A stretch of DNA of 64,000 bases from DTU015 sp964406505 (GTDB lineage Bacteria > Bacillota > Sulfobacillia > Fermentithermobacillales > Fermentithermobacillaceae). Of the stretch, positions 18,991 to 28,307 are shown piece after piece. The first letter of the stretch is position 1, and every line of letters starts with the position of its first letter. Made by a program: the position numbers and the translations under genes. Location of the stretch: NCBI GenBank assembly GCA_964406505.1, contig CAYORX010000008.1, positions 1-64,000 on the forward strand. The letters are read 5' to 3'. Under the pieces are notes generated by a model. The model was given only the letters and a program-made list of their open reading frames with translations, was not told where the DNA came from and did no database searches.

Positions 18991-19799
18991 TTTATCATCA
19001 CTAAAACTTCTTCAAGATGTTCGAAATTAACAGCAGGTTTTACATGGCACTCTTTAACCAACCCCGGCTTCGGAATATAAACATCAGTAACTTTTCCTAT
19101 AAACAAGCCTTCAGGATAAATACTTCCAACCCCCGAAGTAAGTACATTATCCCCTGGGCGTACTTCGGCCGAGCGTAAGAAAAACCGCATGATTAAAGCA
19201 TCATGCCCACTGCCTCCAATCACGACTCCGTAATCCCTTGAACGTAATATCAATGACCCAACTCCGCTTTCTGGATCTGTCAGTAACAATACTTGAGCAC
19301 TATGAGCATCTGCCTTAATAACTCGCCCTACAAGACCTCCCTGAGCGACAACCGGTGCATCTATAGTCACGCCATGATCTGTGCCTAAAGAAATAGTAAT
19401 GGTAGAAAACCATTTACTTGGGTTTCGGCCTATGACATTAGCTGCTTTATATTCGTGTTCTAACTGTTCTTTGAATTCTAGCAGTTTTTTTAACCTTTGA
19501 TTTTCGTTTTCAAGATCTTGCAAACGAGTTAGAAGTGCCTCTGACGAACCAAGTTTTTCTTGAAATTCCCGATTTTCTTCCCAAAGTTCTTTCTTTGAAT
19601 AGAAAAATGCACGATATTCTTCGGATTTCTGTTTAACATTTAGGAAAACCTTTAAACATGGCTCCACTCCAGTCCATAATAGCTTTTCCCAAAAAGATGG
19701 AGCGTCCTGAGAACTCCCTGTTACATTCATCAAAACCACCGAGGCGGCCACAAGAAGAACAGAAGTAATAAGCTTCTTATATGGAAACAGCCGCCTCAA
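18987..19799 (-). CDS. mreC: Rod shape-determining protein MreC
   Basis: 270 aa bitopic protein. A short cytosolic start MRRLFPYKK and one membrane helix (about 10-26) are followed by a coiled coil (about 65-112, rich in E/L/K heptads) and the beta-domain with NPSKWFSTITISLGTDHGV. It forms filaments in the periplasm-equivalent space and activates PBP2. It starts 18 nt after mreB. Confidence 0.95.
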   Translation of the reverse strand: MRRLFPYKKLITSVLLVAASVVLMNVTGSSQDAPSFWEKLLWTGVEPCLKVFLNVKQKSEEYRAFFYSKKELWEENREFQEKLGSSEALLTRLQDLENENQRLKKLLEFKEQLEHEYKAANVIGRNPSKWFSTITISLGTDHGVTIDAPVVAQGGLVGRVIKADAHSAQVLLLTDPESGVGSLILRSRDYGVVIGGSGHDALIMRFFLRSAEVRPGDNVLTSGVGSIYPEGLFIGKVTDVYIPKPGLVKECHVKPAVNFEHLEEVLVMIK

Positions 19800-19817
19800 T
19801 TAACGTCATCCTTCCCT

Positions 19818-20843
19818 TTAGCGTTTAGAAGAAGCTAACACTTTCCTCAACGTTTCAATCTCTTCTAAAGCCTTTCCAGCACCTTTAACCACTGCATATA
19901 GGGGCTCATCCACCGTATGAACAGGCATACCGGTTTCCTGACTGATCAATCTATCCAGCCCCTTCAACATAGATCCGCCGCCGGTCATAACGATTCCTCG
20001 ATCCATAATATCTGCAGCAAGCTCAGGAGGAGTGTTCTCAAGAGTTTCTTTCACAGCTTCTAAAATAGCATTTACAGGTTCAGAAAGCGCTTTACGTATT
20101 TCCCTAGAGTCTATACTTATAGTTCTGGGCAAGCCGGTAACGAGATCACGGCCTCTGATTTCCATCGTCTCTTCCTGCTCTAGCTCGTGAGCAGAACCTA
20201 TAGTAGTCTTTACTTCTTCAGCCGTCCTTTCACCGATAAGCAGATTATAGGCCCGTTTTACATAATTAACTACTGCTTCATCCATTTCATCTCCGCCAAC
20301 CCGGATAGATCGCGAAGCCACAATCCCTTCGAGAGAGATCACAGCTACCTCACTTGTACCACCGCCAATATCTACTATCATGTTGCCTGTAGGTTCGTTA
20401 ACAGGCAATCCGGCGCCAATAGCAGCAGCCATAGGTTCTTCAATGGTATAAGCCTCCCGGGCGCCAGCTCTAAGAACTGCATCTAGCACAGCCCTTCTTT
20501 CAACTTCAGTACAGCCTGATGGAACAGCTACAATCACCCTAGGCTTTAAAAGCCCACGCCTGTAAGCTTTTCTAATGAAATGGTGCATCATAGTTTGAGT
20601 TATGTCGAAATCGGCGATAACTCCGTCCTTCATAGGCCTGATGGCAACAATATTGCCAGGGGTTCTACCTATCATTTGTTTAGCTTCGGTACCTACAGCA
20701 AGTAACTCTTTAGCTTCAGCGTGAATAGCGACAACTGAAGGCTCAACCAACACTATTCCTTTTCCCCGCAGGTGTACCAAAGTATTTGCAGTACCAAGAT
20801 CCATCCCAATATCCCTGGCCATGTATTTAAAAAGCCATTGCAC
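19818..20843 (-). CDS. mreB: Rod shape-determining actin homologue MreB
   Basis: Actin-like ATPase that aligns the elongation machinery under the membrane. Phosphate-1 motif DIGMDLGTANTLVHL, phosphate-2 motif IVDIGGGTSEVAVIS and adenosine motif GIVMTGGGSMLKGL are present. I chose GTG at 20843 because AGGGGAG lies 9 nt upstream. That leaves a 7-residue hydrophobic/aromatic lead (MQWLFKY) before the usual MARDIG start and gives 341 aa. ATG at 20822 or 20870 are alternatives. Confidence 0.97.
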   Translation of the reverse strand: MQWLFKYMARDIGMDLGTANTLVHLRGKGIVLVEPSVVAIHAEAKELLAVGTEAKQMIGRTPGNIVAIRPMKDGVIADFDITQTMMHHFIRKAYRRGLLKPRVIVAVPSGCTEVERRAVLDAVLRAGAREAYTIEEPMAAAIGAGLPVNEPTGNMIVDIGGGTSEVAVISLEGIVASRSIRVGGDEMDEAVVNYVKRAYNLLIGERTAEEVKTTIGSAHELEQEETMEIRGRDLVTGLPRTISIDSREIRKALSEPVNAILEAVKETLENTPPELAADIMDRGIVMTGGGSMLKGLDRLISQETGMPVHTVDEPLYAVVKGAGKALEEIETLRKVLASSKR

Positions 20844-20881
20844 CTTCTGCCACTCCCCTCTAAATTGCAAACGTCACAGGT

Positions 20882-21604
20882 TTACCAAGTAAACCATCCT
20901 GAAAGAGATTCTCTCATACTGACATATTGTCCATGTCCAATTACCACGTGATCCAATACAGTAATTCCAACAATTTTACCTGCTTCTATAATTCGTTTGG
21001 TCATTTTAATATCATCATCGCTCGGTGCTGCCTCCCCGCTAGGATGGTTGTGAGCAAGAATTACAGCCGCTGCACTTTTTTTTATACAGTTTTTAAATAT
21101 TTCCCTTGGGTGCACAATAGACGTATCTAAACTTCCAACAGATACTACTTCGTGATGAATCAACTGTTTTCGCACATTGAGCATAACGACCCAAACTTGT
21201 TCCCGATCAAGATGTTCTATGTCACTTCTTAACAGCTCGTACACATCACGCCCACTCAGTATCGTTATCCGCGATTTCGGATATTCCAGCGCTTTCGTCA
21301 ACCGTTTATGGATCTCAACACATGTTTTCAATCTAGCTGCTTTTGCTATGCCTATGCCCGAGAGCGACATGAGTTCTTGTTTGGAGCATTCTGCCAAAAA
21401 CCTTAACCCGGGCCCATAATGGTTTTCGCCCCAATACAACATTCTTTTGGCGACATCAAGTGCGGTTTCTTTAGAATTCCCTGTACCTAATTGTATCGCT
21501 AAAAGTTCTGCATCAGATAAGGCTTGAGCGCCTAATTTAAACAATCTTTCTCTTGGTTTCTCACGATCTGGCCAATCTTTGATCGTTAATCTATTCAGGG
21601 TAAT
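20882..21604 (-). CDS. radC: RadC/JAB-domain protein, non-standard ATT (or CTG) start
   Basis: 240 aa as drawn. An HhH-like N-terminal domain (LFKLGAQALSDAELLA, SGIGIAKAARLK) precedes the MPN/JAB domain with the metal motif HNHPSGEAAPSDDD. The first standard start (TTG 21544) would remove the conserved LTIKDWPDREKPRER region. That region is in frame upstream, but contains no ATG, GTG or TTG. AGGAGGAGG ends 5 nt before an ATT at 21604 and 11 nt before a CTG at 21598, so one of these is the probable start. RadC function is unclear despite the name. It lies between maf and mreB, as in many Bacillota. Confidence 0.92.
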   Translation of the reverse strand: MTLNRLTIKDWPDREKPRERLFKLGAQALSDAELLAIQLGTGNSKETALDVAKRMLYWGENHYGPGLRFLAECSKQELMSLSGIGIAKAARLKTCVEIHKRLTKALEYPKSRITILSGRDVYELLRSDIEHLDREQVWVVMLNVRKQLIHHEVVSVGSLDTSIVHPREIFKNCIKKSAAAVILAHNHPSGEAAPSDDDIKMTKRIIEAGKIVGITVLDHVVIGHGQYVSMRESLSGWFTW

Positions 21605-21649
21605 GGCTACCTCCTCCTATTTTTCCCTCCGCAGCCATTCCTGAGATGC

Positions 21650-22249
21650 TTAAGTAATGAAATTCACAATATCGATTCTGGCTTCCTTTAGTATCTCATA
21701 AAACTTCGGTAAGGGAAGCCCTATTATGCTGGTATAATCTCCTTTTATTTCTGTAACAAATAAAGCTGCCTTGCCCTGGATGGCATAACCGCCAGCCTTC
21801 CCTAATGGTTCACCAGTGCTTACATACCATTCGATCTCACAGGGCCTCATTTTACGTATTGTTACAAGTGAACGATCAACTTTTGTGTAAGTTTTTCGCT
21901 CAAAAGGCTCGTACAAAGCGATACCTGTATACACTTCATGGGTTTTTCCGGATAGCTTCTTCAACATGCGCTCTGCATCTTCAAAACTTGCCGGCTTGCC
22001 GAAAACAAACGAGTCAAGGACCACAACCGTATCAGCTCCAAGCACCACATCTTGAGGGTATCGCTTGACCACATCGGCAGTCTTCTCTTTAGCAAATACT
22101 GTAACAAGTTCCTCAGCGTCCATTGGAGCATATTTAAAGCATTTTTCATCAAATTGGGAAGGTACTACCAATGCTTGTATGCCTATTGTACTTAGCAAAT
22201 CTTTTCTGCGAGCGGAACCAGATGCAAGTATCAACTTCAAATATTTCAC
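21650..22249 (-). CDS. maf: Maf-type nucleoside triphosphate pyrophosphatase
   Basis: House-cleaning dTTP/UTP (or modified NTP) pyrophosphatase of 199 aa, also linked to division control in Bacillus. It begins with the LILASGSARRKDLL substrate loop and has VLGADTVV with the catalytic Asp, and GKAGGYAIQGKAALFV near 150-165. Its ATG overlaps the stop of the upstream DUF4321 gene (ATGA). maf-radC-mreBCD is a common Gram-positive order. Confidence 0.95.
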   Translation of the reverse strand: MKYLKLILASGSARRKDLLSTIGIQALVVPSQFDEKCFKYAPMDAEELVTVFAKEKTADVVKRYPQDVVLGADTVVVLDSFVFGKPASFEDAERMLKKLSGKTHEVYTGIALYEPFERKTYTKVDRSLVTIRKMRPCEIEWYVSTGEPLGKAGGYAIQGKAALFVTEIKGDYTSIIGLPLPKFYEILKEARIDIVNFIT

Positions 22250-22491
22250 CTTCCAAGGACCAATACTAAAATCAAAACAAGTATCGCGCCCGCTAAATTG
22301 AACTGAACGCTGAAACCTAAAGTCAATGACACTACATTAAGGTCCAAGTTAAAAGGAGGCTGTAATCCTATCGAAAAGCCTCGCGCAAGAATAGGTGCCA
22401 CATTAGATAAAACTTCGCCTATAACGCTCCCAACAATTGCTCCGGTCAGCAAAACTATGATCCACACCCACGCTCGGGACTGTCTCCTCAT
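22246..22491 (-). CDS. Small membrane protein, DUF4321 family
   Basis: 81 aa with two predicted membrane helices (about 8-27 and 58-80) joined by a short loop containing GFSIGLQPPFNLDLNVVSL. This pattern matches the DUF4321 proteins found just before maf in many Clostridia. ATG at 22491 has GGGGGAG 5 nt upstream. Coupled to maf by a 4-nt overlap. Function unknown. Confidence 0.8.
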   Translation of the reverse strand: MRRQSRAWVWIIVLLTGAIVGSVIGEVLSNVAPILARGFSIGLQPPFNLDLNVVSLTLGFSVQFNLAGAILVLILVLVLGR

Positions 22492-22572
22492 GGCTTCTCC
22501 CCCCAAATTATACCAATATCAATATGCCCTGTTTTATCGTAGCTATGCTTTTAATTGAACTCTGTTCAAAGG

Positions 22573-23622
22573 TTATTTCAGTTCAAACTGCTCTAACAAC
22601 CCCTGGGTTACAATATTGCCATCTTGTTTCACATAAATTGCTCCAATTTCATCAAATTCTGAAATCAATTTTTGACTCTCATCAGGTCCCAATATAAATA
22701 GAATAGTAGAAAGCGCGTCTGCATCTGTAGACGAAGGTAAAAGTACTGTAGTTCCCCGACAGGCTTGGGAAGGATATCCTGTTATGGGATCAATTATGTG
22801 GTGGAATATAGTACCATCCAAAACAAAATACCTTCTATAATCCCCAGAACTTACGACCGCCAAATGCTCGGCACTCACTACTCCTATAATTTCTTCAGGT
22901 TTTCTTGGATCAGTAACTCCAACCCGCCATAAAGATTTATCAGGTTTTTTACCACCTAAATAAACGTTTCCACCAGCGTTTATAAGGAAAGAGTCCACTT
23001 CAGATGCATAGAAAATTTCAGCCATTTTATCCACGGCATATCCTTTAGCAATGGCACCTAAATCGATCCCCATCCCTTTTTTCGGAAGAAAAACAGTAGA
23101 ACGGTCAACGTCAATTTCCACTTGCGTGTAATCCACTAGGCTAAGGGCTTTCTCTATTTCTGCTTGATCCGGCAATTGTTTTTGCTCCTCAGACACAGAC
23201 CATAATTTGATCAAAGGCAGAATAGTTGGTTCAAATATCCCTTCTGAAATTTCCGCAAAAAACAAAGATCTATCTATTACCGCTAGGGTATCGTCAGAAA
23301 CTTCAACAGGTGATTCGCCCGCCATTTTATTTATCATAGAGATTTCGGAATCGTCTGCATATGCATTGAGTAGCGAATCTAATCGACTGATCTCATCTGC
23401 AGCAAGAAGTACAGCTGACTCAGCCTCCGAACCATATGCCTTAATTTCAACATCCGTATCCATTACACCAAAGATATGTTTTTCAACGATTGTATCCGTA
23501 GGGCCAAATAATGAACACCCATTTAAGCAAAACGACAAAACTATAAAAATACCGACCAACCTACAAAACTCGTATCGCACAACCTTAAGCTCATACAGAA
23601 ATTTGTAAAGCCGTTGAAACAC
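22573..23622 (-). CDS. apbE: FAD:protein FMN transferase ApbE (lipoprotein)
   Basis: 349 aa. A signal peptide ends in the lipobox LNGC (Cys near residue 35), so the enzyme should sit on the outer face of the membrane. It attaches FMN covalently to Thr in flavoproteins such as RnfD, RnfG and NqrB/C, using Mg and FAD. Motifs IDLGAIAKGYAVDKM, NAGGNVYLGG, HHIIDPITGYP and DADALSTILFILG are complete. The gene follows rnfB by 112 nt, so its likely client is RnfD of the same cluster. GTG start with GGGGGTAGG just upstream. Confidence 0.95.
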   Translation of the reverse strand: MFQRLYKFLYELKVVRYEFCRLVGIFIVLSFCLNGCSLFGPTDTIVEKHIFGVMDTDVEIKAYGSEAESAVLLAADEISRLDSLLNAYADDSEISMINKMAGESPVEVSDDTLAVIDRSLFFAEISEGIFEPTILPLIKLWSVSEEQKQLPDQAEIEKALSLVDYTQVEIDVDRSTVFLPKKGMGIDLGAIAKGYAVDKMAEIFYASEVDSFLINAGGNVYLGGKKPDKSLWRVGVTDPRKPEEIIGVVSAEHLAVVSSGDYRRYFVLDGTIFHHIIDPITGYPSQACRGTTVLLPSSTDADALSTILFILGPDESQKLISEFDEIGAIYVKQDGNIVTQGLLEQFELK

Positions 23623-23643
23623 ATCCTACCCCCTATACATTAA

Positions 23644-23669
23644 GTCCGCCAAACCAAACATCGGCGGAC
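23644..23669 (-). terminator. Hairpin between rnfB and apbE
   Basis: Arms GTCCGCC (23644-23650) and GGCGGAC (23663-23669) give a GC-rich 7-bp stem with a 12-nt loop. Only a weak T stretch (TTAAT) follows on the minus strand, so it may be a partial terminator or an mRNA stabiliser that sets apbE expression below rnf. Confidence 0.35.
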
Positions 23670-23734
23670 GTATATAACATGCCATATTTAGCTGCAACAC
23701 AAATCTAGATACGGCAGCAAATATTTCGTACCTG

Positions 23735-24553
23735 TTACGACACTTGTTTTTGTTTATCTATTTTGGCTAGTTTTTCATCAATGATGGTCTTAGTAGGACA
23801 TTTGGTAACACAAATCCCGCAATTATCGCATAATGAATAGTCAATTTTCGCCAAACTGTTATTATCCATAAATATAGCCTTTTGTGGACAAGAGCGAACG
23901 CAAAGTCTGCAAGCTATGCACCCTATCTTACAATACTGCCTAACTTTAGCACCCATATCGTATGATCTACAAAGAATGTGTACTTCTTTATCAACGGGCA
24001 CAAGTTCGATTATATTTCTAGGGCACGCCCTTACACAAGCGCCGCAACCTGTACATTTATCTTTAATAACAACAGGTAAACCCTGGGGAGACATATACAT
24101 TGCACCAAAAGGGCAAGCCTCTACGCAGCTACCAAGTCCCAAGCACCCATACGGGCACCCATTTATTCCGCCAAGTTGATCTAAGGCTTTGCAATCCATA
24201 ATCCCATCATACTCAGCAACGCACTTAGCATGTTCACAATCGCCTTGGCAATATACCACGGCGACCATAGGATCAACTGCCTCATCATCAACCCCCATGA
24301 TCGAAGCAATCTTTTGCGCGGTTGCACTTCCCCCGGGTATACAAGCATTGCAGGGAGCCTTACCTTCGTATATTGCAATAGCTAATCCAGAACACCCCGG
24401 GAGCCCACACGCACCACAATTAGCCCCAGGTAGTGCAGAAAGAATTGCAGCCACCTTAGGATCTTCTTCGACCTTAAACTTTTGAGCAGCAAACGCAAGT
24501 ACTCCCCCGAATATAAGTCCAGCTACTCCCATCGCTAAAATCGCCTCTAGCAT
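23735..24553 (-). CDS. rnfB: Rnf complex ferredoxin subunit RnfB
   Basis: Accepts electrons from reduced ferredoxin and passes them into the Rnf complex (272 aa). One N-terminal membrane helix (about 1-22) precedes the CGACGLPGC Fe-S motif. Four ferredoxin-type clusters follow, with CPYGC...CVEACP, CTGCGACVRACP, CIACRLCVRSCP and CDNCGICVTKCP. That is more clusters than the proteobacterial RnfB but usual for anaerobic Clostridia. ATG at 24553 has GGGAG 5 nt upstream; an ATG 12 nt earlier is possible. It is the last rnf gene. Confidence 0.95.
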   Translation of the reverse strand: MLEAILAMGVAGLIFGGVLAFAAQKFKVEEDPKVAAILSALPGANCGACGLPGCSGLAIAIYEGKAPCNACIPGGSATAQKIASIMGVDDEAVDPMVAVVYCQGDCEHAKCVAEYDGIMDCKALDQLGGINGCPYGCLGLGSCVEACPFGAMYMSPQGLPVVIKDKCTGCGACVRACPRNIIELVPVDKEVHILCRSYDMGAKVRQYCKIGCIACRLCVRSCPQKAIFMDNNSLAKIDYSLCDNCGICVTKCPTKTIIDEKLAKIDKQKQVS

Positions 24554-24567
24554 TTTTGCTCCCATCC

Positions 24568-25155
24568 TTATTTGACCAAGTTTTTAAACAACCCTGTAAA
24601 CCCTAAAAATGCAAGTGACATAAGACCCGTCGAAATTAAAGCTAACGGAAAACCTTCAAGTACCGAAGGTACATCCATCAGTTCCCATCGTTCACGTATA
24701 CCGGCAAATATTATTATTGCTAAACTCCAACCTAAAGCCCCTGCAAACCCGTTAAATGCACTAAGACCTACTCCATATAAATTTCTTACATTCAACATAG
24801 CTACTCCAAGCACAGCACAGTTCGTAGTAATTAAGGGAAGATATATCCCGAGAGCTTGATACAAGTTAGGCAGGGTTTTCTTCATGAATATTTCAACTAA
24901 TTGTACAAACGAAGCAATAATCAAGATGTATGCTATCGTTCGCAAATATTCAAGCCCCAGGGGACCCAAAACCAAATGTTCAAAAACGGCAGTAACTGCA
25001 GATGCTACTGTCATCACGAATATTACCGCGCCGGACATGCCCACGGCCATATCAAGATTTTTAGAAACGCCTAAAAACGGACACAATCCAAGGTACTGCA
25101 TAAAAATGAAGTTGTTAACTAAGACGCCGCCAAGAAATATTCCTAGCATTGACAT
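24568..25155 (-). CDS. rnfA: Rnf complex membrane subunit RnfA
   Basis: 195 aa with six predicted membrane helices. NNFIFMQYLGLCPFLGVS near the start and LYQALGIYLPLITTNCAVLG hold the two Cys residues that bind an intramembrane Fe-S cluster with RnfE. Part of the ion-translocating core. RBS AAGGGGG 7 nt before ATG. Confidence 0.96.
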   Translation of the reverse strand: MSMLGIFLGGVLVNNFIFMQYLGLCPFLGVSKNLDMAVGMSGAVIFVMTVASAVTAVFEHLVLGPLGLEYLRTIAYILIIASFVQLVEIFMKKTLPNLYQALGIYLPLITTNCAVLGVAMLNVRNLYGVGLSAFNGFAGALGWSLAIIIFAGIRERWELMDVPSVLEGFPLALISTGLMSLAFLGFTGLFKNLVK

Positions 25156-25170
25156 TCAAAAGCCCCCTTT

Positions 25171-25830
25171 CTAACAGCTGCCATAACCAACATCAGAATT
25201 AGAGTTTTTGCGCTGATTCATACGAGCCGATGCTATATTAAACAGAGCCATTAGTATTCCCAAAGTTATAAACCCACCCGGAGGTGTCAGCATTACGGCA
25301 GCAGGTTCAAATAGAGGATTCGTTGGAAATACTACACTACCAACTGCAATTTGGCCAGTACCCAAAAATTCTCTTATAACACCTAACACCATCAAGTTTA
25401 GAGTAAAAGCCATTCCTGAACCTAAACCATCTGCTAATGAATAGATCACCGAATGCTTGTAAGCAAACGCCTCTGCACGATGAATAATCAAACAATTAAC
25501 TACTATCAAAGGTACGAAGATACCCAGGATCTCATATATTGCAGGTAAATAAGCCCTCATTAGCAATTCTACTATTACCACAGGCGTGGCGATAAAAATT
25601 ACGAAGACGGGAATTCGTATTTCATCGGGAATTACTTTTCTTAAAACAGAAACAAACACATTGGAAAACGAAAGCACGAATATTACGGCAACACCCATCC
25701 AAAATCCGTTCGTTAAAGAAGTAGTCACCGCTAATGTAGGACACATACCGATTGCGAGTTTAAAAGTTGGGTTTTCATCTAAAAACCCTTTGATAAAATC
25801 GTAGCTAAGAGATGCTTTGTTATCATTCAT
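25171..25830 (-). CDS. rnfE: Rnf complex membrane subunit RnfE
   Basis: 219 aa with six membrane helices, homologous to RnfA. The conserved AIGMCPTLAV near the start and IFVPLIVVNCLII carry the paired Cys residues of the membrane Fe-S cluster. The start overlaps the rnfD stop by 4 nt. In most rnf operons rnfG lies between rnfD and rnfE; here there is no room for it. Confidence 0.95.
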   Translation of the reverse strand: MNDNKASLSYDFIKGFLDENPTFKLAIGMCPTLAVTTSLTNGFWMGVAVIFVLSFSNVFVSVLRKVIPDEIRIPVFVIFIATPVVIVELLMRAYLPAIYEILGIFVPLIVVNCLIIHRAEAFAYKHSVIYSLADGLGSGMAFTLNLMVLGVIREFLGTGQIAVGSVVFPTNPLFEPAAVMLTPPGGFITLGILMALFNIASARMNQRKNSNSDVGYGSC

Positions 25831-26816
25831 AGGGTTTCACCTCCAACCGCCTTTTTGCGAGCTCGTACATCATGTTCATAACCGTAATACCGAGGCACTA
25901 CATATCTGTCAATTAGCGGGGTAACAAGGTTCATGAACAATATCGCATAGGTAACCCCTTCGGGGTATCCTCCCCACAACCTTATTACCAGAGTGATAAT
26001 CCCTGCACCTATCCCCATATATAGCCGCCCTCTAGAAGTCACAGGCGAAGTTACATAATCAGTGGCCATAAAAAAGGCTCCAAGAAATGCTCCGCCTAAG
26101 CATATTGCACCTAATGGATCACCTTGAAAAAACGTCCCTGGTGCCCCAAAAATCCACGTACCGATAGCTAAAGAACCCAGGTAACCTATAGGAATTCGAA
26201 AGTCTATCACATCTCTGATGACAAGATAAATTCCGCCAAGTAAAAGCGCAACAATGCTTGTCTCTCCGAGCGAACCGAGCCTTTGCCCCAAAAGCAGTTT
26301 GCCTAACGTTAAATCAGCTTGCCCTGTGCCATTGAAGGCGAGCAACGGTGTTGCAGAGGTAACCGCATCGTAGGTCATGGGGGTAACCCAATCTTGCGTC
26401 ATATGCAAAGGCCAAGCAGCTAGCAAAAAAGCCCTAGCAGCAAGGGCTGGATTGACAAAATTAGTTCCCAAACCACCAAAAAGTTGCTTTACGATAATTA
26501 TTGCAAAAACAGACCCGATAATTGGTATCCAAACGGGTACATTTGGCGGCAATGTCAAAGCTAGCAGTAAACCCGTGATCACTGCCGAATAATCGGTAAT
26601 AGTTACGCTTCGTTTTACCATCTTTTGATAAATCATTTCAGAAACTACCGCTGAAACTATTGATGTCAATATCACCAACAAAGATCTCAACCCGAATAAA
26701 ACCGCTCCCGCTATCACGGCAGGGACAAGAGATATTACAACATCAAGCATAAGCCCCCGGACAGTTCTGGGATCTCTTACATGGGGTGACGATGTTATCA
26801 GCAATTTATCTTCCAT
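25827..26816 (-). CDS. rnfD: Rnf complex membrane subunit RnfD
   Basis: 329 aa, about nine to ten membrane helices, NqrB/RnfD family. The stretch DAVTSATPL, near residue 160, holds the Thr expected to carry covalent FMN placed there by ApbE. NPALAARAFL and FMATDYVTSPVT are family landmarks. It starts 31 nt after rnfC and overlaps rnfE. Expected to work with RnfA/E in Na+ or H+ pumping; the ion cannot be told from sequence. Confidence 0.95.
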   Translation of the reverse strand: MEDKLLITSSPHVRDPRTVRGLMLDVVISLVPAVIAGAVLFGLRSLLVILTSIVSAVVSEMIYQKMVKRSVTITDYSAVITGLLLALTLPPNVPVWIPIIGSVFAIIIVKQLFGGLGTNFVNPALAARAFLLAAWPLHMTQDWVTPMTYDAVTSATPLLAFNGTGQADLTLGKLLLGQRLGSLGETSIVALLLGGIYLVIRDVIDFRIPIGYLGSLAIGTWIFGAPGTFFQGDPLGAICLGGAFLGAFFMATDYVTSPVTSRGRLYMGIGAGIITLVIRLWGGYPEGVTYAILFMNLVTPLIDRYVVPRYYGYEHDVRARKKAVGGETL

Positions 26817-26847
26817 AAGGTATGCCCTCCGTATTTATAAACCAGTC

Positions 26848-28188
26848 CTAGGTCTTCTTTTGGGAATTACGCTTCGATACATCTGCCTTGGCCATTCTTA
26901 TCCATTGCATTAATGGTCTTTTAGCAGGACATATAAAAGTGCAAGCCCCACATTCACAGCAATCCATTACTCTATATTTTTCCGCTTCTTCAAAAAGTCC
27001 CCGCTCAGCGTAAGACGACATCCATACGGGTTGTAACCCCATTGGGCACACATCCACACATTTTCCACATCGTATGCACGGCAAAATAGGTTCCTGAACA
27101 GTCTGATCTTTTGTGAACACCAATACTCCAGAAGTACCTTTCAAAATCGGAACATCAAGACTCTTAATTGCCGGACCCATCATCGGTCCCCCCATCACAA
27201 CTTTACCAACTTCACCGGCGAATCCACCTGCTTGTTCAATCAAGTATGATACGGGTGTGCCGATCAAAGTTTTAAAGTTGGAAGGATTGGCGACCCCTTC
27301 ACCGGTAACGCTTACAATTCTTTCGACCAAAGGAAGACCGGTTAACAAAGTCTCAGCCATGGCAAAAGCTGTGCCAACGTTGGATACTATGACTCCTACA
27401 TCAAGAGGTAATCCGTAAGTAGGGGGTACTTCTTTATCTAAAACCGATTGTATCAACGATTTCTCCCCACCCCTTGGGTATCGAGCGGTAAGCACCGCAA
27501 GTTCGAGCCCACGGTAACCAGACATAGCGTTCTTCATACTGCTTATAGCATCAGGTTTATTATTTTCTATACAAATAATTCCGCGCTTAACACCCGTCGC
27601 TTTCATAAATGCTTTAAACCCAAAAATCACCTTTTGGGCTTCCTCGATCATTAATCTGTCATCCGCAGTTATATATGGCTCACACTCGGCCCCATTAAGG
27701 AGGTAGGTATCTATAAGCTTGTCTTTAGGAGGAGAAAGTTTTACAGCAGTCGGAAACGCTGCTCCCCCCAGACCTACAAGACCACTTTCTTTGGCTTTCT
27801 CTATGATAGCTTCGACGGATATCTCGTCTAATTTTGATACAGTAGGCCACAGTTCTTCTAAACTTTCGTGTTCCCCGTCGGGTTCAATTATAATAGCTTC
27901 AGACATACAAGCTTTCACAGGCTGATACCTAGGTTCGATAGCCTTAACAGTTCCAGAAGTAGGAGCATGAAGCGCAGCACTTACATATCCCTGGGACTCC
28001 GCAATTACTTGCCCCCGTTTAACCGATTGACGCCGCTTTACCACAGGCACCGACGGTGCACCTGTATGTTGGGATAAAAAAAGCACAAGTTCATCAGGTA
28101 TCCCGGCGAACTTTATCGGAGAATTCTCAGACAGCTCTTTTTTATGGGGTACATCAACCCCTCCGAACATCTTTTTTATGATGTTCAC
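26848..28188 (-). CDS. rnfC: Rnf complex NADH-binding subunit RnfC
   Basis: 446 aa peripheral subunit that reduces NAD with FMN and Fe-S clusters. The glycine-rich GLVGLGGAAFPTAVKL and the NGAECEPYITADDR motif bind FMN/NADH, as in complex I NuoF. A SLBB domain and two ferredoxin motifs, CIRCGKCVDVCP and CCECGACTFICP, follow. GTG at 28188 has GAGGTGG 5 nt upstream; an ATG eight codons earlier is possible. First gene of rnfC-D-E-A-B. Confidence 0.96.
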   Translation of the reverse strand: MNIIKKMFGGVDVPHKKELSENSPIKFAGIPDELVLFLSQHTGAPSVPVVKRRQSVKRGQVIAESQGYVSAALHAPTSGTVKAIEPRYQPVKACMSEAIIIEPDGEHESLEELWPTVSKLDEISVEAIIEKAKESGLVGLGGAAFPTAVKLSPPKDKLIDTYLLNGAECEPYITADDRLMIEEAQKVIFGFKAFMKATGVKRGIICIENNKPDAISSMKNAMSGYRGLELAVLTARYPRGGEKSLIQSVLDKEVPPTYGLPLDVGVIVSNVGTAFAMAETLLTGLPLVERIVSVTGEGVANPSNFKTLIGTPVSYLIEQAGGFAGEVGKVVMGGPMMGPAIKSLDVPILKGTSGVLVFTKDQTVQEPILPCIRCGKCVDVCPMGLQPVWMSSYAERGLFEEAEKYRVMDCCECGACTFICPAKRPLMQWIRMAKADVSKRNSQKKT

Positions 28189-28307
28189 TTTTTCCACCTC
28201 AATTGCAGCCAATGATTATATGAATAAAGCGTCAACTTAAACAGAATTTGATAAAAATATCACTAATACTTTGAACGATTCAGATCGTGAATTACACAAT
28301 GTTAATT

